Part shown: in pieces, positions 44,685 to 56,195 of the stretch
How the letters are laid out: each line of letters begins with the position of its first letter
Numbering within the stretch: the stretch's first letter is position 1
From: Valencia hispanica
Taxonomy: Eukaryota; Chordata; Actinopteri; Cyprinodontiformes; Valenciidae
Direction of reading: 5' to 3'
DNA: 64,000 bases
NCBI GenBank assembly: GCA_963556495.2
Contig: OY747702.1
Span: 28,669,680-28,733,679 of the forward strand
Program-made: the position numbers and the translations under genes
The notes under the pieces: model-generated
Databases searched by the model: none
The model's input: only the letters and a program-made list of their open reading frames with translations
What the model was told of the DNA's origin: nothing

Positions 44685-45180
44685 TAGAAACTGGAAGACG
44701 CTGGAACACCAGTATCAACATCCACAGTCAGGCCAGTTTAACACCAACAAGAAAGAGGTGGCGGCTCAAAAATCAAAACCTTATACTTAAATTGAATTTG
44801 CTCCTACTATTCAGATGTCTCCTAGAGAAACGTTTTATGGTTGGATGACACAACAGTTCAGTAATTTAGCTAAAAGGAGAAGAAGTATGGTTAGAGAAGT
44901 CAAGGTGAAGCTTTCTCACCTAAGAACAATAGTAAGTAGTAAATATCATGCATGGTGATGGCAGCATCATGCTGATGGTAGAATTCACTGGCGGTGGCAC
45001 TAGTGTATTGTACAAAGGGGATAGATTAATAAAAAAAGAAAAAGTTACTCCAAATCTTTAAACTTTCCTTCATATCAGCAGCTAGGTGCCAAACACAGAT
45101 TAAAACTGGAGTTAGAATAGATTAAGAAGGCTGTCACTAATCTTCAGAAATGGCCTTGACCTCAAACGTGTTACAAAAAA
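44685..45180 (+). pseudogene. Tc1-like transposase relic (possibly Tdr1/Sleeping Beauty type)
   Basis: Scattered blocks follow a Tc1 transposase in order: GTATCAACATCCACAGT near 44712, a GATGGCAGCATCATGCTG block (the GGGSIML box) near 44957-44974, and a GAAATGGCCTTGACCTC block near 45148. Long decayed stretches lie between them. No terminal repeats or flanking TA are visible. The order and block contents fit, but the match is weak. Confidence 0.45.
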
Positions 45181-45476
45181 GAGTGAATAAGCTTAGAAGC
45201 TCGCCTCTTGACAGAAAACCAACCTATTTAACTTAGGTCTACCATTTCTGATAAGGAAAGTGATAAAATATCCAGCCAGAGCGATGTTCATAGCAGCAAA
45301 AAGGATGTGGTTTCTCTGCGACTTGCGTAGACATTTATTTAAATTTATATTTAGAAAATCCTCATGCAGTATACCCATTAGTGTTAAATAATTGAATCAG
45401 TAACTCTTAATGTAGAAATGAATGAAGCTAGTAGGAAGTTTGTGAGCTTTAAATACCCAACGTCTCATTGGATTCA

Positions 45477-46368
45477 TCCGCTCCCTGGGCTGCCACCTTA
45501 TCGTGGTGGAGGGATTTGAGTGTCCCAATGATCCTAGGAGGTAAGTGGTCGGGGCTTTTTGCCCCTGGTAGGGTCGCCCATGGCAATCAGGTACTAGGTG
45601 AGTCAACTCTTTTCCGCTCTGGAGTTGCCCCCACTGAGAGGCTTGTTGATACCTGCTTTCCCACCATCTTGCCACCTGTATGTTGGGGTTTACCCCAGTG
45701 AGCGAGAGGGTAGCCTCCCTCCGCCTATGGGTGAGGGGATGGGTCCTGACTGTTGTTTGCGATTATGCGCCAAATGGCAGATCATATTACCCACACTGTT
45801 TCTCCTTGGAGTCCTTGGAGGGGGTGCTGGAGAGTGCTCCTTCTGGGGAATCCCTTGTTCTGCTGGGGAACTTAAACACTCAAGTAGGCAATGATAGTGA
45901 GACCTGGAGGAATGTGGCTGGGAGGAATGGTCCCCCCAATCTGAACCCAAGCAGTGTTTTGTTATTGGACTTCTGTGGTGGTCATGGATTGTCCATAACA
46001 AACACCATGTTCAAACATAAGGGTGTCGATATGTGCCCTTCGCACCTTGATGATTGACTTTGTTGTCGTTTCATCTGATTTTTAGCTGCATGTTTTGGAC
46101 ACTCGAGTAAAGAGAGGGGCAGAGGTTTTCACTGACCACTACCTGGTGGTGAGTTCGCTCTGATGGTGGGGGAGGATGCCGGTCAGACCTGACAGACCAA
46201 AACGTGTTGTGAGGGTCTGCTGGGAATGGAAAGGAGCTTCAACTCTCACCTCCGGCAGAGCTTTGAACACGTCCTGGGAGAGGCGGGGGACATTGAGCCT
46301 GATTGGCACATGTTCTGTGCCTCCATTGTCGAGGCGGCTGACCCGAGCTGTGGCCGCAAGGTGTTCGG
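45477..46368 (+). pseudogene. LINE 5' part with APE endonuclease domain, broken
   Basis: This encodes the front of an ORF2-type protein. It begins near CTGGGCTGCCACCTTATCGT. Frames then read [19 protein letters not shown] and [16 protein letters not shown] (about 45857-45905). Next come [20 protein letters not shown] and FTDHYLVVS (about 46125-46150), and finally RPKRVVRVCWEW. These are the APE-type endonuclease blocks. In the LLGDFN-type motif the Asp is Asn here (GNLN), so the expected catalytic residue is lost. Frameshifts occur throughout. The sequence stops abruptly at 46368, where a hAT-like end begins. The clade is not assigned. Confidence 0.85.
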
Positions 46369-46563
46369 TAGGGTTGTGCCGATGGACGATGTTATCGTCC
46401 ATCGTGATGGCTGACCGACATCGCGATGCAGAGCCACCATCGTGATGCCACGCCCCCCACCCTGTCAGACACACACTAATCCTATAGTCTCTTCTATAGT
46501 TTAACTAAAAACTTTGCAGGGACTGCTCTGTAAACATTGAGAATATAGGCTAACTAATGCGTA
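46369..46563 (+). mobile_element. hAT-like transposon left end, inserted in the LINE
   Basis: TAGGGTTGTGCCGATGGACG starts exactly where the LINE reading is interrupted. It is followed by repeated ATCGTGATG/ATCGCGATG motifs, as in hAT subterminal regions. The matching right end was not found before the LINE resumes near 48171, and the LINE also lacks about 1 kb of its middle there. A deletion probably removed the right end together with LINE sequence. Confidence 0.55.
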
Positions 46564-47307
46564 TGTGTTGCACAGTGGGAAATATTTGTGTATTTATTTT
46601 GCATGGTTTGTTTGTGTGGATTTGGTGTGTTTTGTTTGCATTTGTTCTTCCTTTGTGAAGCTCCAAGAGAAAAACTGAACTTATCTGGATGAGTCGGGAG
46701 GAGGAGCGCAGCAATCAGGTGCTTTGTTACAGGTGCGCAAAAACTTGTTAGGCTGCACATAAAAGGAGCTGAGGCAGGACAGCAAGGACTGAACCCACTG
46801 GCTGGAACACCACGAGCGATGACTGGTGCACACGTCTCTAGCAAAACTGCGAGCGGCAGACAGGCAACGCGAGGCAGATCAGTATGTGCCTCGCCTATGA
46901 GTACCGTTTCACCTCTGTTTTGAGACGCGAGCGAAGATCGCCGCACAACTTGCGCTATGCGCATTATGAGTCAAGGGTGCGCAGATATTGGTGCCTGCCT
47001 TTAGTTTTCCAGTTGTTTTTGGTTGAAGTGGTTGCATGGCATGCCAAGGGTGGAGACATGAGCGTCAAAGGAGATCAGCTGTTCGCCTGTCAGCCGACAC
47101 AGGGGAGGAGCGTGTCGTGGAGCTGCTTGGTGGGAAGACCTTATTGTAAGGCTGTTACCTTCCTTATGGGTGACTGAGGACAAAATCCGGACGTTAAGTT
47201 TTATTCCTTTTTTTAACTTTTTGGCATCAGCGACTGGTCCACCACAAAAATAAATTGTTGTGCTTTACAGCTCGGTTCATCAGTCTCTTTTTTCCCCTTA
47301 CGTGCCA
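46564..47307 (+). mobile_element. probable solo LTR
   Basis: The 744-bp unit starts TGTGTTGCACAG and ends TTACGTGCCA, i.e. TG...CA. It is flanked by a 4-bp duplication, CGTA, at 46560-46563 and 47308-47311. A CATAAAAG box at 46758-46765 could serve as promoter, and AATAAA at 47249-47254 stands about 60 bases before the end, followed by a T-rich stretch. This is the U3-R-U5 order of an LTR. No internal retroelement sequence or second LTR adjoins it, so it is a solo LTR left by recombination. The family is not recognised. A 97-codon frame inside is not meaningful. Confidence 0.6.
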
Positions 47308-47311
47308 CGTA

Positions 47312-47518
47312 TTGAAAAGCCCTGGTGAGTACAGTGGGTCCCATTTAGAAGTGGCCACTTCATTCACGCTTTCAGTGAGTCATGCAGCTGCATGAAATGT
47401 ATTACAATTTATAACTTACAACATATTACAACTTATAATGTATTAGTGTAGTAAAATAACGAAAGTACAGTTTACAAAAGTAAGTTTTTTCCTACTTTTT
47501 TAAGTCGAAGATTTTTTA

Positions 47519-47553
<35 letters not shown>

Positions 47554-48170
47554 TTTTTTCTCCCATGGTTTCCTTCCACCGCGTCGGCTGCTATATCAGC
47601 AGGTTTGTACATTCCCGCTACCTCTGTCACCATTAGCTGTGTTTTGGTCACTCCTGCTACCCCCACCACGTACCTTTCTCCCACCCGCACACAGTGAAGC
47701 AAAGCATCAGACCTGGTATGTGTTGCTTGTGGACCATCATGGCGAACAGGACTGGCTGTCGCTGCACGCATATGGAACATCACTGTCGTTCTCACTGGAC
47801 AACTGAACATCTTGATCAGAAGATTAATATTCCTCTTTGGAATCTGAATCAGCCATTATTTGACAAAGTGCCTCATCAGCGGTGAACAGACCTCTCGTTT
47901 TATCTCTCTAAAATGCGCTCTCTCTATGCTTCGAGTGCAATCACTACTCCCTCGTCTCCTCGATCGTTGGGGCGGGTTTCAAACTCAGTTTACTCCAAAA
48001 CGTTCCAACACACAACAAACACAAAAATGTGGCTTAGGTTGAAGTTACAGATGTCTGCCATCTCCTGGTATAAAGTAGTTACTGAATGAGTGATAATATC
48101 TGCAGCTGTGGCTCATTAAAGTCAGCAATGTTGCTTGATGAAATTTTGCGACCTTGGTGCCTAAAGAGTT
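47312..48170. other. insert remainder with (AT)14 microsatellite
   Basis: This lies between the LTR and the resumed LINE. It holds an uninterrupted AT run of 29 bases at 47522-47550. It is probably the interior of the hAT-like insertion, but no frame or end supports this directly. Confidence 0.4.
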
Positions 48171-49627
48171 AAAAAGGTCCTTAGTGGCAAGCCTCGGGGG
48201 TGCATGAGATTCGCCTGGAGTTTAAGGTTCTGGATGTTGTGAGGGTGCGTTGGTTAACTCTGCAATATTGCTTGGACATCAGGGGCAGCTCCCTTTGATT
48301 GGCAGACAGGGGTGGTGGTCCCCTACTTAAAAAGGGGGACCACAGAGTGTGTTCCAGCTACAGAGGGATCACACTTCTGAGCTTCCCTGGTAAGGTCTTT
48401 TCAGGGGTTCTGGAGAGGAGGGTCAGACGGGTAGTTTAACCCCAAATCCAGGACGAACAATGCAGTTTTTGTCCTGGCCTTGGAACACTGGACCAGCAGG
48501 GTCCTGGAGGGTGCGTTGGAGTTCTTCCAACCAGTCTACATGTGTTTTGTGGACCTGGAGAAGGCGTTCGACAGTGTCCCTCGGGGAGTCTTGTGGGGGG
48601 TACTCCGGGAATATGTGGTACCAGGCGCCGTGATAGTCCCTATGCAACCAGTGTAAGAGCTTGGTTTGCATTTCCGGTAGTAAGTCGGGCTTGTTCCCAG
48701 TGAGAGTTGGACTTCACCAAGGTTGCCCTTTTTCACAATCCTGTTCATAACTTTTATGGACAGGATGTCTAGGCGCAGCCAAGGTGTTGAGGAGATCCGT
48801 TCTGGTGGCCTCAGGATCGGGTCTCTGCTTTTTGCAGGCTTCATCAGACCGTGATTTACAGCTTTCGCTGGAGTGGTTTGCAGCTGAGTGTGAAGCACCT
48901 GGGATAAAAAACAGCAACTCCAAATCCGAGACCATGGTCTTGAGCTGGAAAATGGAAGAGTGCTGTATTCGGAGGGGGGGGGGGGGGGTCCTTCCCGAAG
49001 TGGAGGAGTTTAAAGCATCTGGGTGTCCTGCTCATGAATGAGGGAAAAATGGAGCAGGAGATTGATAGGCAGATTAGTGCAGTGTCTGCAGTGATGCAAG
49101 CGCTGTACTGGTCTGTCGTCGTGAAGAGAGAACTGAGCCAAAAGGCGAAGCTCTTGATTTACAGGTAAATCTACGTTCCTACCCTCATCTATGATCACAA
49201 GCTCTGGGTAGTGACCGAAAAAACGAGATCACGGATACAAGTGGCTGAAATGAGTTTCCTCCGCAAGGTGCTTTTCCTTAGAGATAGGGTGAAAAGCTCG
49301 GTCATCCGGGAGGGGCTCAGAGTAGAGCCGCTGCTCCTCCACATCAAGAGGAGTCAGTTGAGGTGACTTGGCCATCTGGTCAGGATGCCTCCTGGATGCC
49401 TCTATGGTGAGATGTTCTGGGTTCGTCCTACAGGGAGGACACCCAGAGGAAGACCCAGGACACACTGGAGGGACTATGTTTCTTGACTGTCCTGGGAATG
49501 CCTCGGGATTCCCCCTGAGGAGCTGGGCTGAGTGGCTGGAGAAATGGAAGTCTGGCTCTCTCAGCTTAAGATGCTGCCCCCGCGACCCGATCCCACATAA
49601 GCGGAAGAAAATGGATGGATGGATGAA
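48171..49627 (+). pseudogene. LINE reverse-transcriptase part and 3' tail, broken
   Basis: The same LINE resumes after the insertion. Palm motif A reads YMCFVDLEKAFDSVPRGVLW (about 48537-48596). Motifs before and after follow the family: SNYRGITLLSLPGKVFSG-like at about 48353-48410, DLQLSLEWFAAECE near 48850-48895, and VEPLLLHIKRSQLR near 49325-49360. The ADD catalytic box is missing: at about 48835-48840 the sequence jumps from LLFA straight to the following ASS segment, losing about 17 bases. A 15-G run (48974-48988) replaces coding sequence. The element ends in ATGGATGGATGGATG (about 49613-49627), a typical tail. Confidence 0.88.
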
Positions 49628-50930
49628 TTATGTAATATAGCCTATGTAACACAATGAATGTCCACACTTATTTACATAGTTTCTACAAAAAGGCACAAAA
49701 TTTAGTCAACACCTCCACCAATGAGCTGCCACTGGGTGACACTGGGTTATATTTTCTGCATGCACTTTGTGGCATTTAATAAGGATTTATCTTTAATAAG
49801 AATGTCTTATCTCCTGCAAGCTTAGTATTTTCTATTCTGGCAGAGAGAAAACATCAAATGCTAAATTACCCTAAGCACAGACAAAGATTATAAAGTGTAT
49901 ATCAGGGTACATCTAAATCTTCAAAGCTTATGTCTGTTGTAAAAATTCACAGCATTATTGCTGATGCAAACTATGTCTAACAGCAGCAAGGAGCTTAGCA
50001 GATGCCTCCAAGAGACTTTGAAAAGGAAATTCAAACCTCTGTTTTAAAAATCATCCTAAAAACTAACTCTTGTTTTCGTCTCCTTTCCCCTTACTTTCTC
50101 CAAATGCATAAGAAATCTCTTCAGCCCAGGTCATGTACCTTGTCCCGTTCAGGACAGTACCTCAGAACCAGATGAAGAACGTTTGGGATGTTTTGGCTGT
50201 TTGTTGCCTAAAGGGAGAAAGGTTCCTTTGATGAGGAGTATCAGTTGAACTTCTCTCCAGGGAATTGGACCCTGCGGGCCTGAAGCTGGGAAAACTCATG
50301 AAGCCTTTCCAGACATCTTGGTGGCGTTAGATTATCTTTGTTGCAGGCTGGCTGCCAAAGTCACCAACACAATGTTATCATTGGTGCCTTTCAAAGCTTT
50401 GCTTTTTGTGAGTGCCAGCTCTTACCATTAAGAGAACTGGGTCAAGCTATTCCAGAGCTCTTTTATGTCCGATAAGAGCAAGCCATGAGTTAAATGAAAA
50501 GAAGGAATAGGATGGGTAGCTTGGAGAATGCTCCATGATAAAACTCCTGAAAAAATATGTTTTTTTATATGTACAGAGGCATTGGCACATATATTTAGAT
50601 TATCTTTACTTCATAAATCAGAATAAATTATGTTTGGAATACTTTATCTTTATAAAGAAACAAAACAAACAAAAATGATCAGATAAAGTTGTTTCTTTCT
50701 CTGCTACAATGAGTCAAACTATTTCCTGTCTGGACAGCCAGAAGTGAGATGCTTTTTTTTTTTTCATCAAACAAATAAACAGGAAGAGAAACCACTATGA
50801 GATAACGACAATAACATAAATAAAAGAGAAGAGACACGAGTATCAGCAGGGATGACGAACACACCCCAGTTCCTAGCCTTTTAAATATTTGTTGCATCTA
50901 TGCCCAATCAACTCTGTTTTGTTTTTGTTT
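49628..50930. other. unannotated DNA
   Basis: No gene or element is recognised. Confidence 0.45.
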
Positions 50931-50979
50931 TTTTGTTTTTTTTATCTATTTTTTATCCCACGATTTTTTTCCCATTATT

Positions 50980-51310
50980 TATCACCCCAGTGCTCCTCAG
51001 TTCAGGTCCTGGGGTTCCGCTCTCTCTCTGTGCCGGCCCCGGGAGGGGCCCTTCACTGAAACCCAAGCCTCCTTCGTGCTTGGGGAGTGGGCAGGCCCTT
51101 CTTTTCACCCGACGGGGCGGGGTTTCTCCGGCTGGACGTAGCGCGTGGAAGGATCACGTTATTCCAGCCAGATCTTCCCGAACCCTGCGGGCGCCCCGGC
51201 CGGCCAGGAGGAGGCAGTATACAGCCCCAGGACTAGTGCATGTTTTTGTGGGAGTAGCTCACATTAGCTGCTCAAGGGAACACGGGGAGAACATGCAAAC
51301 TCCACCTCTG
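50980..51310 (-). repeat. GC-rich SINE-like fragments
   Basis: This GC-rich island holds GGGGCGGGGTTTCTCCGG, GACGTAGCGCGTGGAAGG and GCGCCCCGGCCGGCCAGGAG. It matches, from memory, the body of a common teleost tRNA-SINE read in reverse. The tRNA head is missing. Bases 51279-51302 (GGGGAGAACATGCAAACTCC) are the reverse complement of an internal part of the SINE type at 51783. Recognition is by general knowledge only. Confidence 0.4.
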
Positions 51311-51782
51311 TTTTTTAAATTGACATCACACATTAATTAGAAAGGACATTTAAGAAGAGAGATAAAAGCATGAAATGTAAGTAGGGAAGCAGAAATTCTA
51401 CTGTTTTCCACACATGGACACAAAGACATTCAGTTTCTCCTTGTCTCTTCTTTGTCTCAAGGCTGTCTTAAAAACTGGTTATAAAAGTTAAGGGCATCAT
51501 TTTCAGGGCTTTTTAATTTCTGTTTAATAATCTGTAGTAATACTCTAAAGCCTTCCAACAAACAAGTGATATTCACATTAAAATCGTCTCTGACACTATG
51601 GGTTTCAGATATACAGATTTAGTGGTTACCGTTTAATGAAAAAATAGTAAGTAAGGTGGGTGAAGTGTCTTGCCCAAGGACACAACAACCAAGACAGAAG
51701 GAGTGAGGGGTTGAACATGCAACCAACCGGTTACATGATGAACACCTACCTTAGCCACCATCATTAAGCATAATTAATATGC
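51311..51782. other. unannotated DNA
   Basis: No gene. A short stretch near 51655-51720 (GTGTCTTGCCCAAGGACACA) is a frequent fish repeat phrase, but no element boundary is visible. Confidence 0.4.
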
Positions 51783-52157
51783 ACAGTGGCGCAGTTGGTA
51801 GCACTGTTGCCTTGCAGCAAGAAGGTCCTGGGTTCAAATCCCAGCCTGGGGTCTTTCTGCATGGAGTTTGCATGTTCTTTCTCCCTGTGCATGCGTGGGT
51901 TCTCTCCGGGTACTCCCGCTTCCTCCCACAGTCCAAAAACATGACTGTTAGGTGAATTGGTTGCTCTAAATTGCCCTTAGGTATGAGTGTGTGCATACAT
52001 GGTTGTTTGTCCTGTATGTCTCTGTGTTGCCCTGCGATGGACTGGCGACCTGTCCAGGGTGTACCCTGCCTCTCGCCCCATAGCAGCTGGAGATAGGCAC
52101 CAGCTGCCCCGCAACCCTACATAGGATGGACGGGTATGGAAAATGGATGGATGGATG
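51783..52157 (+). mobile_element. tRNA-headed SINE with ATGG tail
   Basis: The head has an A-box-like TGGCGCAGTTGGTAGC (51787-51802) and a B box GGTTCAAATCC (51831-51841), the internal promoter of RNA polymerase III. The body continues with GGAGTTTGCATGTTCT and TCTCTCCGGGTACTCC. A 3' region follows with GCGATGGACTGGCGACCTGT. It ends in ATGGATGGATGGATG. The 3' region alone recurs at 25299-25376. The ATGG tail is shared with the LINE at 48171-49627, suggesting that LINE's machinery could have mobilised it; that is inference. Confidence 0.8.
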
Positions 52158-52270
52158 TTTTTAAAAAAACATATTAATTTTTGTCAACATTTTAAATGTA
52201 ATGCTTTGGGGTCACTTACCCTACTGCTTTACAAAAACAGGAAACCAAGCATGACTTTAATAAAGAAATA

Positions 52271-52890
52271 CAGTTAAAACCAGATATTTATATACTGTAT
52301 GTAAAGTATATAAAATGACACATAGCCATATGTTGTCTTTATGTCTGACAATGAATCAGACTAAACTTACCAAAATAATTGCTGTTTCGTAAATACCAGA
52401 TTAATGGGCAAGCTTTTTAGAGTCAGAAGTTCAAACACGCTCAGATTACCAAGCCTTTGGACACTGAGAAGAAGAAACGAGTACTTCAACAGCAACATAG
52501 AAAAGTAGGAAAATACATTATTTGGAAATACTGTTTTGAAGTACCGTAACATCTCAGGACATCAGCCAGGAAGTTAACCTTGGTCACAAATCTTCTAAAT
52601 GGACACAGACTCTAAACAGCCAGATTAGCAACAAAATGGCTTAACAGAGCTGACATAGTCAATGTGTGGCTGTGCCCATTCCAAAGTTTGGATCTCAGTC
52701 CCATAGAAAATCTGTAGGCAAAGATGACAAGTGGTTTGCAAGCAAGGGGGCCAGGAGACCTGTCTCAGTTATACCACTTCTGTGAGGAGGAATGGACAAA
52801 ATTCCAGTAAGTTATTGTGGGAAGCTTGTAAATGGATACCTAAAACAACTCATGCAGTTTTGAAAGCTCATCCAACCAAACATAAAAACA
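52271..52890 (+). mobile_element. Sleeping Beauty/Tdr1-type Tc1 relic, internally deleted
   Basis: After TA (52269-52270) the left end CAGTTAAAACCAGATATTTA resembles the Tdr1/Sleeping Beauty outer repeat. An inner repeat-like stretch lies at about 52361-52411 (CTTACCAAAATAATTGCTGT). The interior jumps to the C-terminal part of a transposase: a QSLDLSPIENL-like box with the catalytic Glu near 52684-52716, then LYHFCEEEWTKFQ near 52767-52805. DNA-binding and first catalytic blocks are deleted. The right terminal repeat is missing; the next Tc1 element starts at 52896. Confidence 0.65.
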
Positions 52891-52895
52891 GAATA

Positions 52896-54480
52896 CAGTG
52901 GGGCAAGAAGCATTTGGCAGCCAACGATTGTGCAAGTTTTCCGACTTAAAGCGATGAGAGGTCTGCAATTTTCATCATAGGTACACTTCAACTGTGAGAG
53001 ACAGAATGTGAAAAAAAATTCCAGGAAATCACCTTGTATGGCTTTTAAAGAATTTATTTGTATAATGGTGCAGTAAATAAGTATTTGGTTAGTAACAAAA
53101 GTTCCCCTCAATACTCAAGGGAATTTACCCTTGGTTGGCAATGACAGAGGTCCAACATATTTCCTGTAGGTCTTCACCAGGTTTGCACACACTGTAGCTG
53201 CTATTTTGGCCAATTTTCCCATGCAGATCTTCTCTAGAGCTGTGATGTTTTGGGGCTGTCGCTGGGCAACACGGAGTTTCAACTCGTTCCACAGATTCTC
53301 TATTGGATTGAGGTCTGGAAACTGGCTAGCCCTGTCCTAAACCTTGAAATGCTTTTTACGTAGCCACTCCTTTGTTTCCAGAGCGCTGCGTTTGTGGTCA
53401 TTGTCATGCTGGATGATCCAGCCACGTTTCATCTTTAATGCTCTCACTGATGGAAAGATGTTTTTGCCCAAAACCTCACAATAGATGGCCCCATTCATCC
53501 ATTCCTTAGTACGGATCAGTCGTCCTGTCCCCTTTGGAGAAAAGCAGCCTCAAAGCATAATGTTTCCACCCCTGTGCTTCACAGTGGGTCTGGTGTTCTT
53601 GGGATGGAACTCAGCATTCTTCTCTCTCCAAACACGGCGAGTGGTGTTTATAACAAAGAGCTCTATTTTGGTCTCATCTGACCACATGGCATTCTCCCAA
53701 CCCTCCTCTGGATTATCCAGATGGTCTCTGGCTAACTTTAGACAGGCCTGGAGATGTGCTGGCCCAAGCAGGGGGACCTATCAAGCTCTGCAGGATTTGA
53801 ATCTATGACTATGTAGTGTGTTACTAATAGTAACCTTTGTTACTGTGGTCTCAGCTCTCTTCAGGTCATTGACTAGTTCCCCCTGTGTAGTTCTGGACTG
53901 TTTTCTCACTGTTCTAAAGACCATGTTTACCCCATGAGGTGAGATCTTGCATGGACCCCAGGTCGAGGGAGATTGTCAGTGATCTTGTATTTATTAATTT
54001 TTCTAAAAATTGCTCCAACAGTTGATCTCTTCTCACCAAGCTGGTTGTAGATTGGCTCATCCCAGTCTTGTGCAGGTGTAAAATCTTGCCCTTGGGGTTC
54101 TTATACAGTTCTTTGGTCTTGGCCATGTTTGGAGTCTGACTGTTTGAAGGTGTGGACAGGTGTCTTTTATACCGATAAGTTCAAACAGGTGTCATTAATA
54201 GGTAACGTGGGGATGATAGAAGAACTTCTTAAAGAAGAAGTAACAGGTCTGTGAGGGTCAGAATTCTTGCTTGATTGTAGGTGCTAAATGCGTTTTTTCT
54301 GCACCATTATACAAATAAATTCTTAAAAAGTCATACAATGAGATTTTCTAAATTTTTCTTTTACATTCTATCTCTCACAGTTGAAGTGTAACTATGATGA
54401 AAATTACAGACCTCTCTCATCTTTATAACTGGGACAACTCACACAATTGGTGGCTGCCAAATAACTTTTTTGCCCCACTG
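52896..54480 (-). mobile_element. Tc1-like transposon, full length but decayed
   Basis: The 1,585-bp element runs from CAGTGGGGCAAGAAGC to the inverse TTTTTTGCCCCACTG, between TA at 52894-52895 and 54481-54482. The inverted repeats are long (about 52896-53073 and 54300-54480) and differ at many positions. Its transposase lies on the minus strand and is broken. A lone end of the same family is at 20985-21138. It differs from the element at 42459, whose repeats are shorter and unrelated in sequence. Confidence 0.93.
53110..54126 (-). pseudogene. Tc1 transposase pseudogene
   Basis: The frame starts at an ATG at 54126 (MAKTKELYKNPKGKILHLHK, a typical N-terminus) and can be followed to about 53110 through frameshifts and stops. 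Catalytic boxes remain legible on the minus strand: WSDETK (about 53675-53692), an IQHDND-type box (about 53390-53415) and [11 protein letters not shown] (about 53290-53325). Thus the triad residues are not the cause of inactivity; the broken frame is. The helix-turn-helix region is disturbed near 54000-54050. Confidence 0.88.
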
Positions 54481-56195
54481 TAGATGATAAACAATCTTGA
54501 AATGTTATTTCTCTGGAAGCTTTTCCAGCTTCCAGAAAAGTTTTTGTGATGCATATATGGGTAAATCTGAACAAATGTAACAGTGATGACTATGATAAAA
54601 TGATGAAAGAGAAAGAAGGGATGAACTGACACAATGTAGATGCTGTAAAATATACCCTTGAATATTTTAGATATGAGTCTCAAAACTCATATTTCAGTTG
54701 AGAACAGAGGAAAACAGGAAAGACAATGTTTTTTTGTTCCAGGAATAGTGTGGTTATGATCACAGCATGTTTAACGGTCAAATGACTCCTTTGTTGGCTG
54801 GTTTTGCCATCCTGTGGTAGCTGTGGGCACTTATGTTCGACATATAAACACAACAAACAACAGCTGAAGGGATAAGATCCAAGTTTACAGCAAAAGAGAT
54901 GGATATCAGTCAGAAAGTGAGCTGGCTGTACATTTGGAGCTTATTTTAACACAAAGAATACGACTAAAACAGAGGTGTGGTTTCAGGGTTATGATAAAGC
55001 TTTCTGTCACATCCTGCTCCAACAGATTGGTTTGTATCATCCATGACACATTCAGCTCTATCGTCAGAAAGCCAGCGTCAATAAGAAACACTTGCTGCCC
55101 TCTCAGCCTCGCTGAATGAATCTGTCATCATCCCATGACCGGCTCTTCTTTCCCCCCTGAGGTGACAACATAATTCAGTTAGTGGGAATGTAGCCAAAGG
55201 AGAGGTGCTCTTAATGGAGGGGTGGGGAGGGACGGGCAACAGAGGCATGGTCAGGGATGTGGGAATGGACCAAGAATGTCCAGTCCAGCTCACAGAAGTC
55301 AGCACAGATGCACAGAACAAAAAATCCACCTCTGGAGGGCAAATGCTGCTTCCTCTTAGTGGCTAGAGGAGATATAGGCAGTGTCAAAGGTTAACACAGC
55401 AAGGGTTATGAGGTTGGAAGGTCAGGTGACCTCACCTGCCCTTCTCTTTAGTTCCAGCCACTGGAACAAACTTATTGCAACGCTTCATCAGGGACACATG
55501 TAAAACTACAAAGCTTAGCTAAAAGAAACTCTGTGTTACTGTGCAGATGTGTGTTCAAGCAGGAGACACAGCACTTTTACAACTATCTGTTGGTATGACA
55601 GCTTGGGAAAGTGTAACCAGAGAAATACTTTGTGTGTACGCTATTGGTCCCAAATGTCTTTACAGGCCTTAACATTTATGTGCATGGTTGTCAGGATCAT
55701 TCACAGGTGGTCGGAGACTTTAGGGACCTAGATTTCTTTTGTCCTGGTGGTTGTCAATCAAACTGGAATAGTTACTTCTATTTTTTTGTTTTTGATTTTA
55801 AAAAAATTTTGAAAGACAAAGATGGATTTACAACAAACGTATGAGTGACTTAACTCAGAGTGAAATCCTATGCTAAGGATATCTAAAAAGCTTAATTTGC
55901 CTAGACATTTCTGGAAAGCCATGATTAAGTAAAACTTTATAAAAATATTGATTTAAATCAAAAACTTACTAAATCAACCTTTTTCCCTCCAAATGGTTAA
56001 ACTGTATAAAAATTTGAATTAGGTTTTATTTGTGAAAATCGGTCAATGCAAGGCAGGAAAACATGCACGTATTCTAGAGACTGAATAAAGCTGCTATACC
56101 GAATCTGCAAAACAAGCTAGATTTTCAACATAAACACAGTCACAGAACTCTCACCCCTCCCGTCGGCTATCATCCCTAGGCCACGCCCCCCTGAT

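Noticed and set aside
45680..46057. 125-codon plus-strand frame as a gene
   Set aside because: It is the endonuclease piece of the broken LINE, described there.
46554..46964. 136-codon minus-strand frame
   Set aside because: It lies antisense inside the probable solo LTR.
47522..47550. regulatory element in the AT run
   Set aside because: A plain dinucleotide microsatellite.
51000..51240. CpG island promoter
   Set aside because: The GC-rich patch matches a known type of SINE body better and has no adjacent gene.
51783..51856. tRNA gene
   Set aside because: A and B boxes are present, but the sequence runs on into a SINE body and ATGG tail and has no proper acceptor stem.
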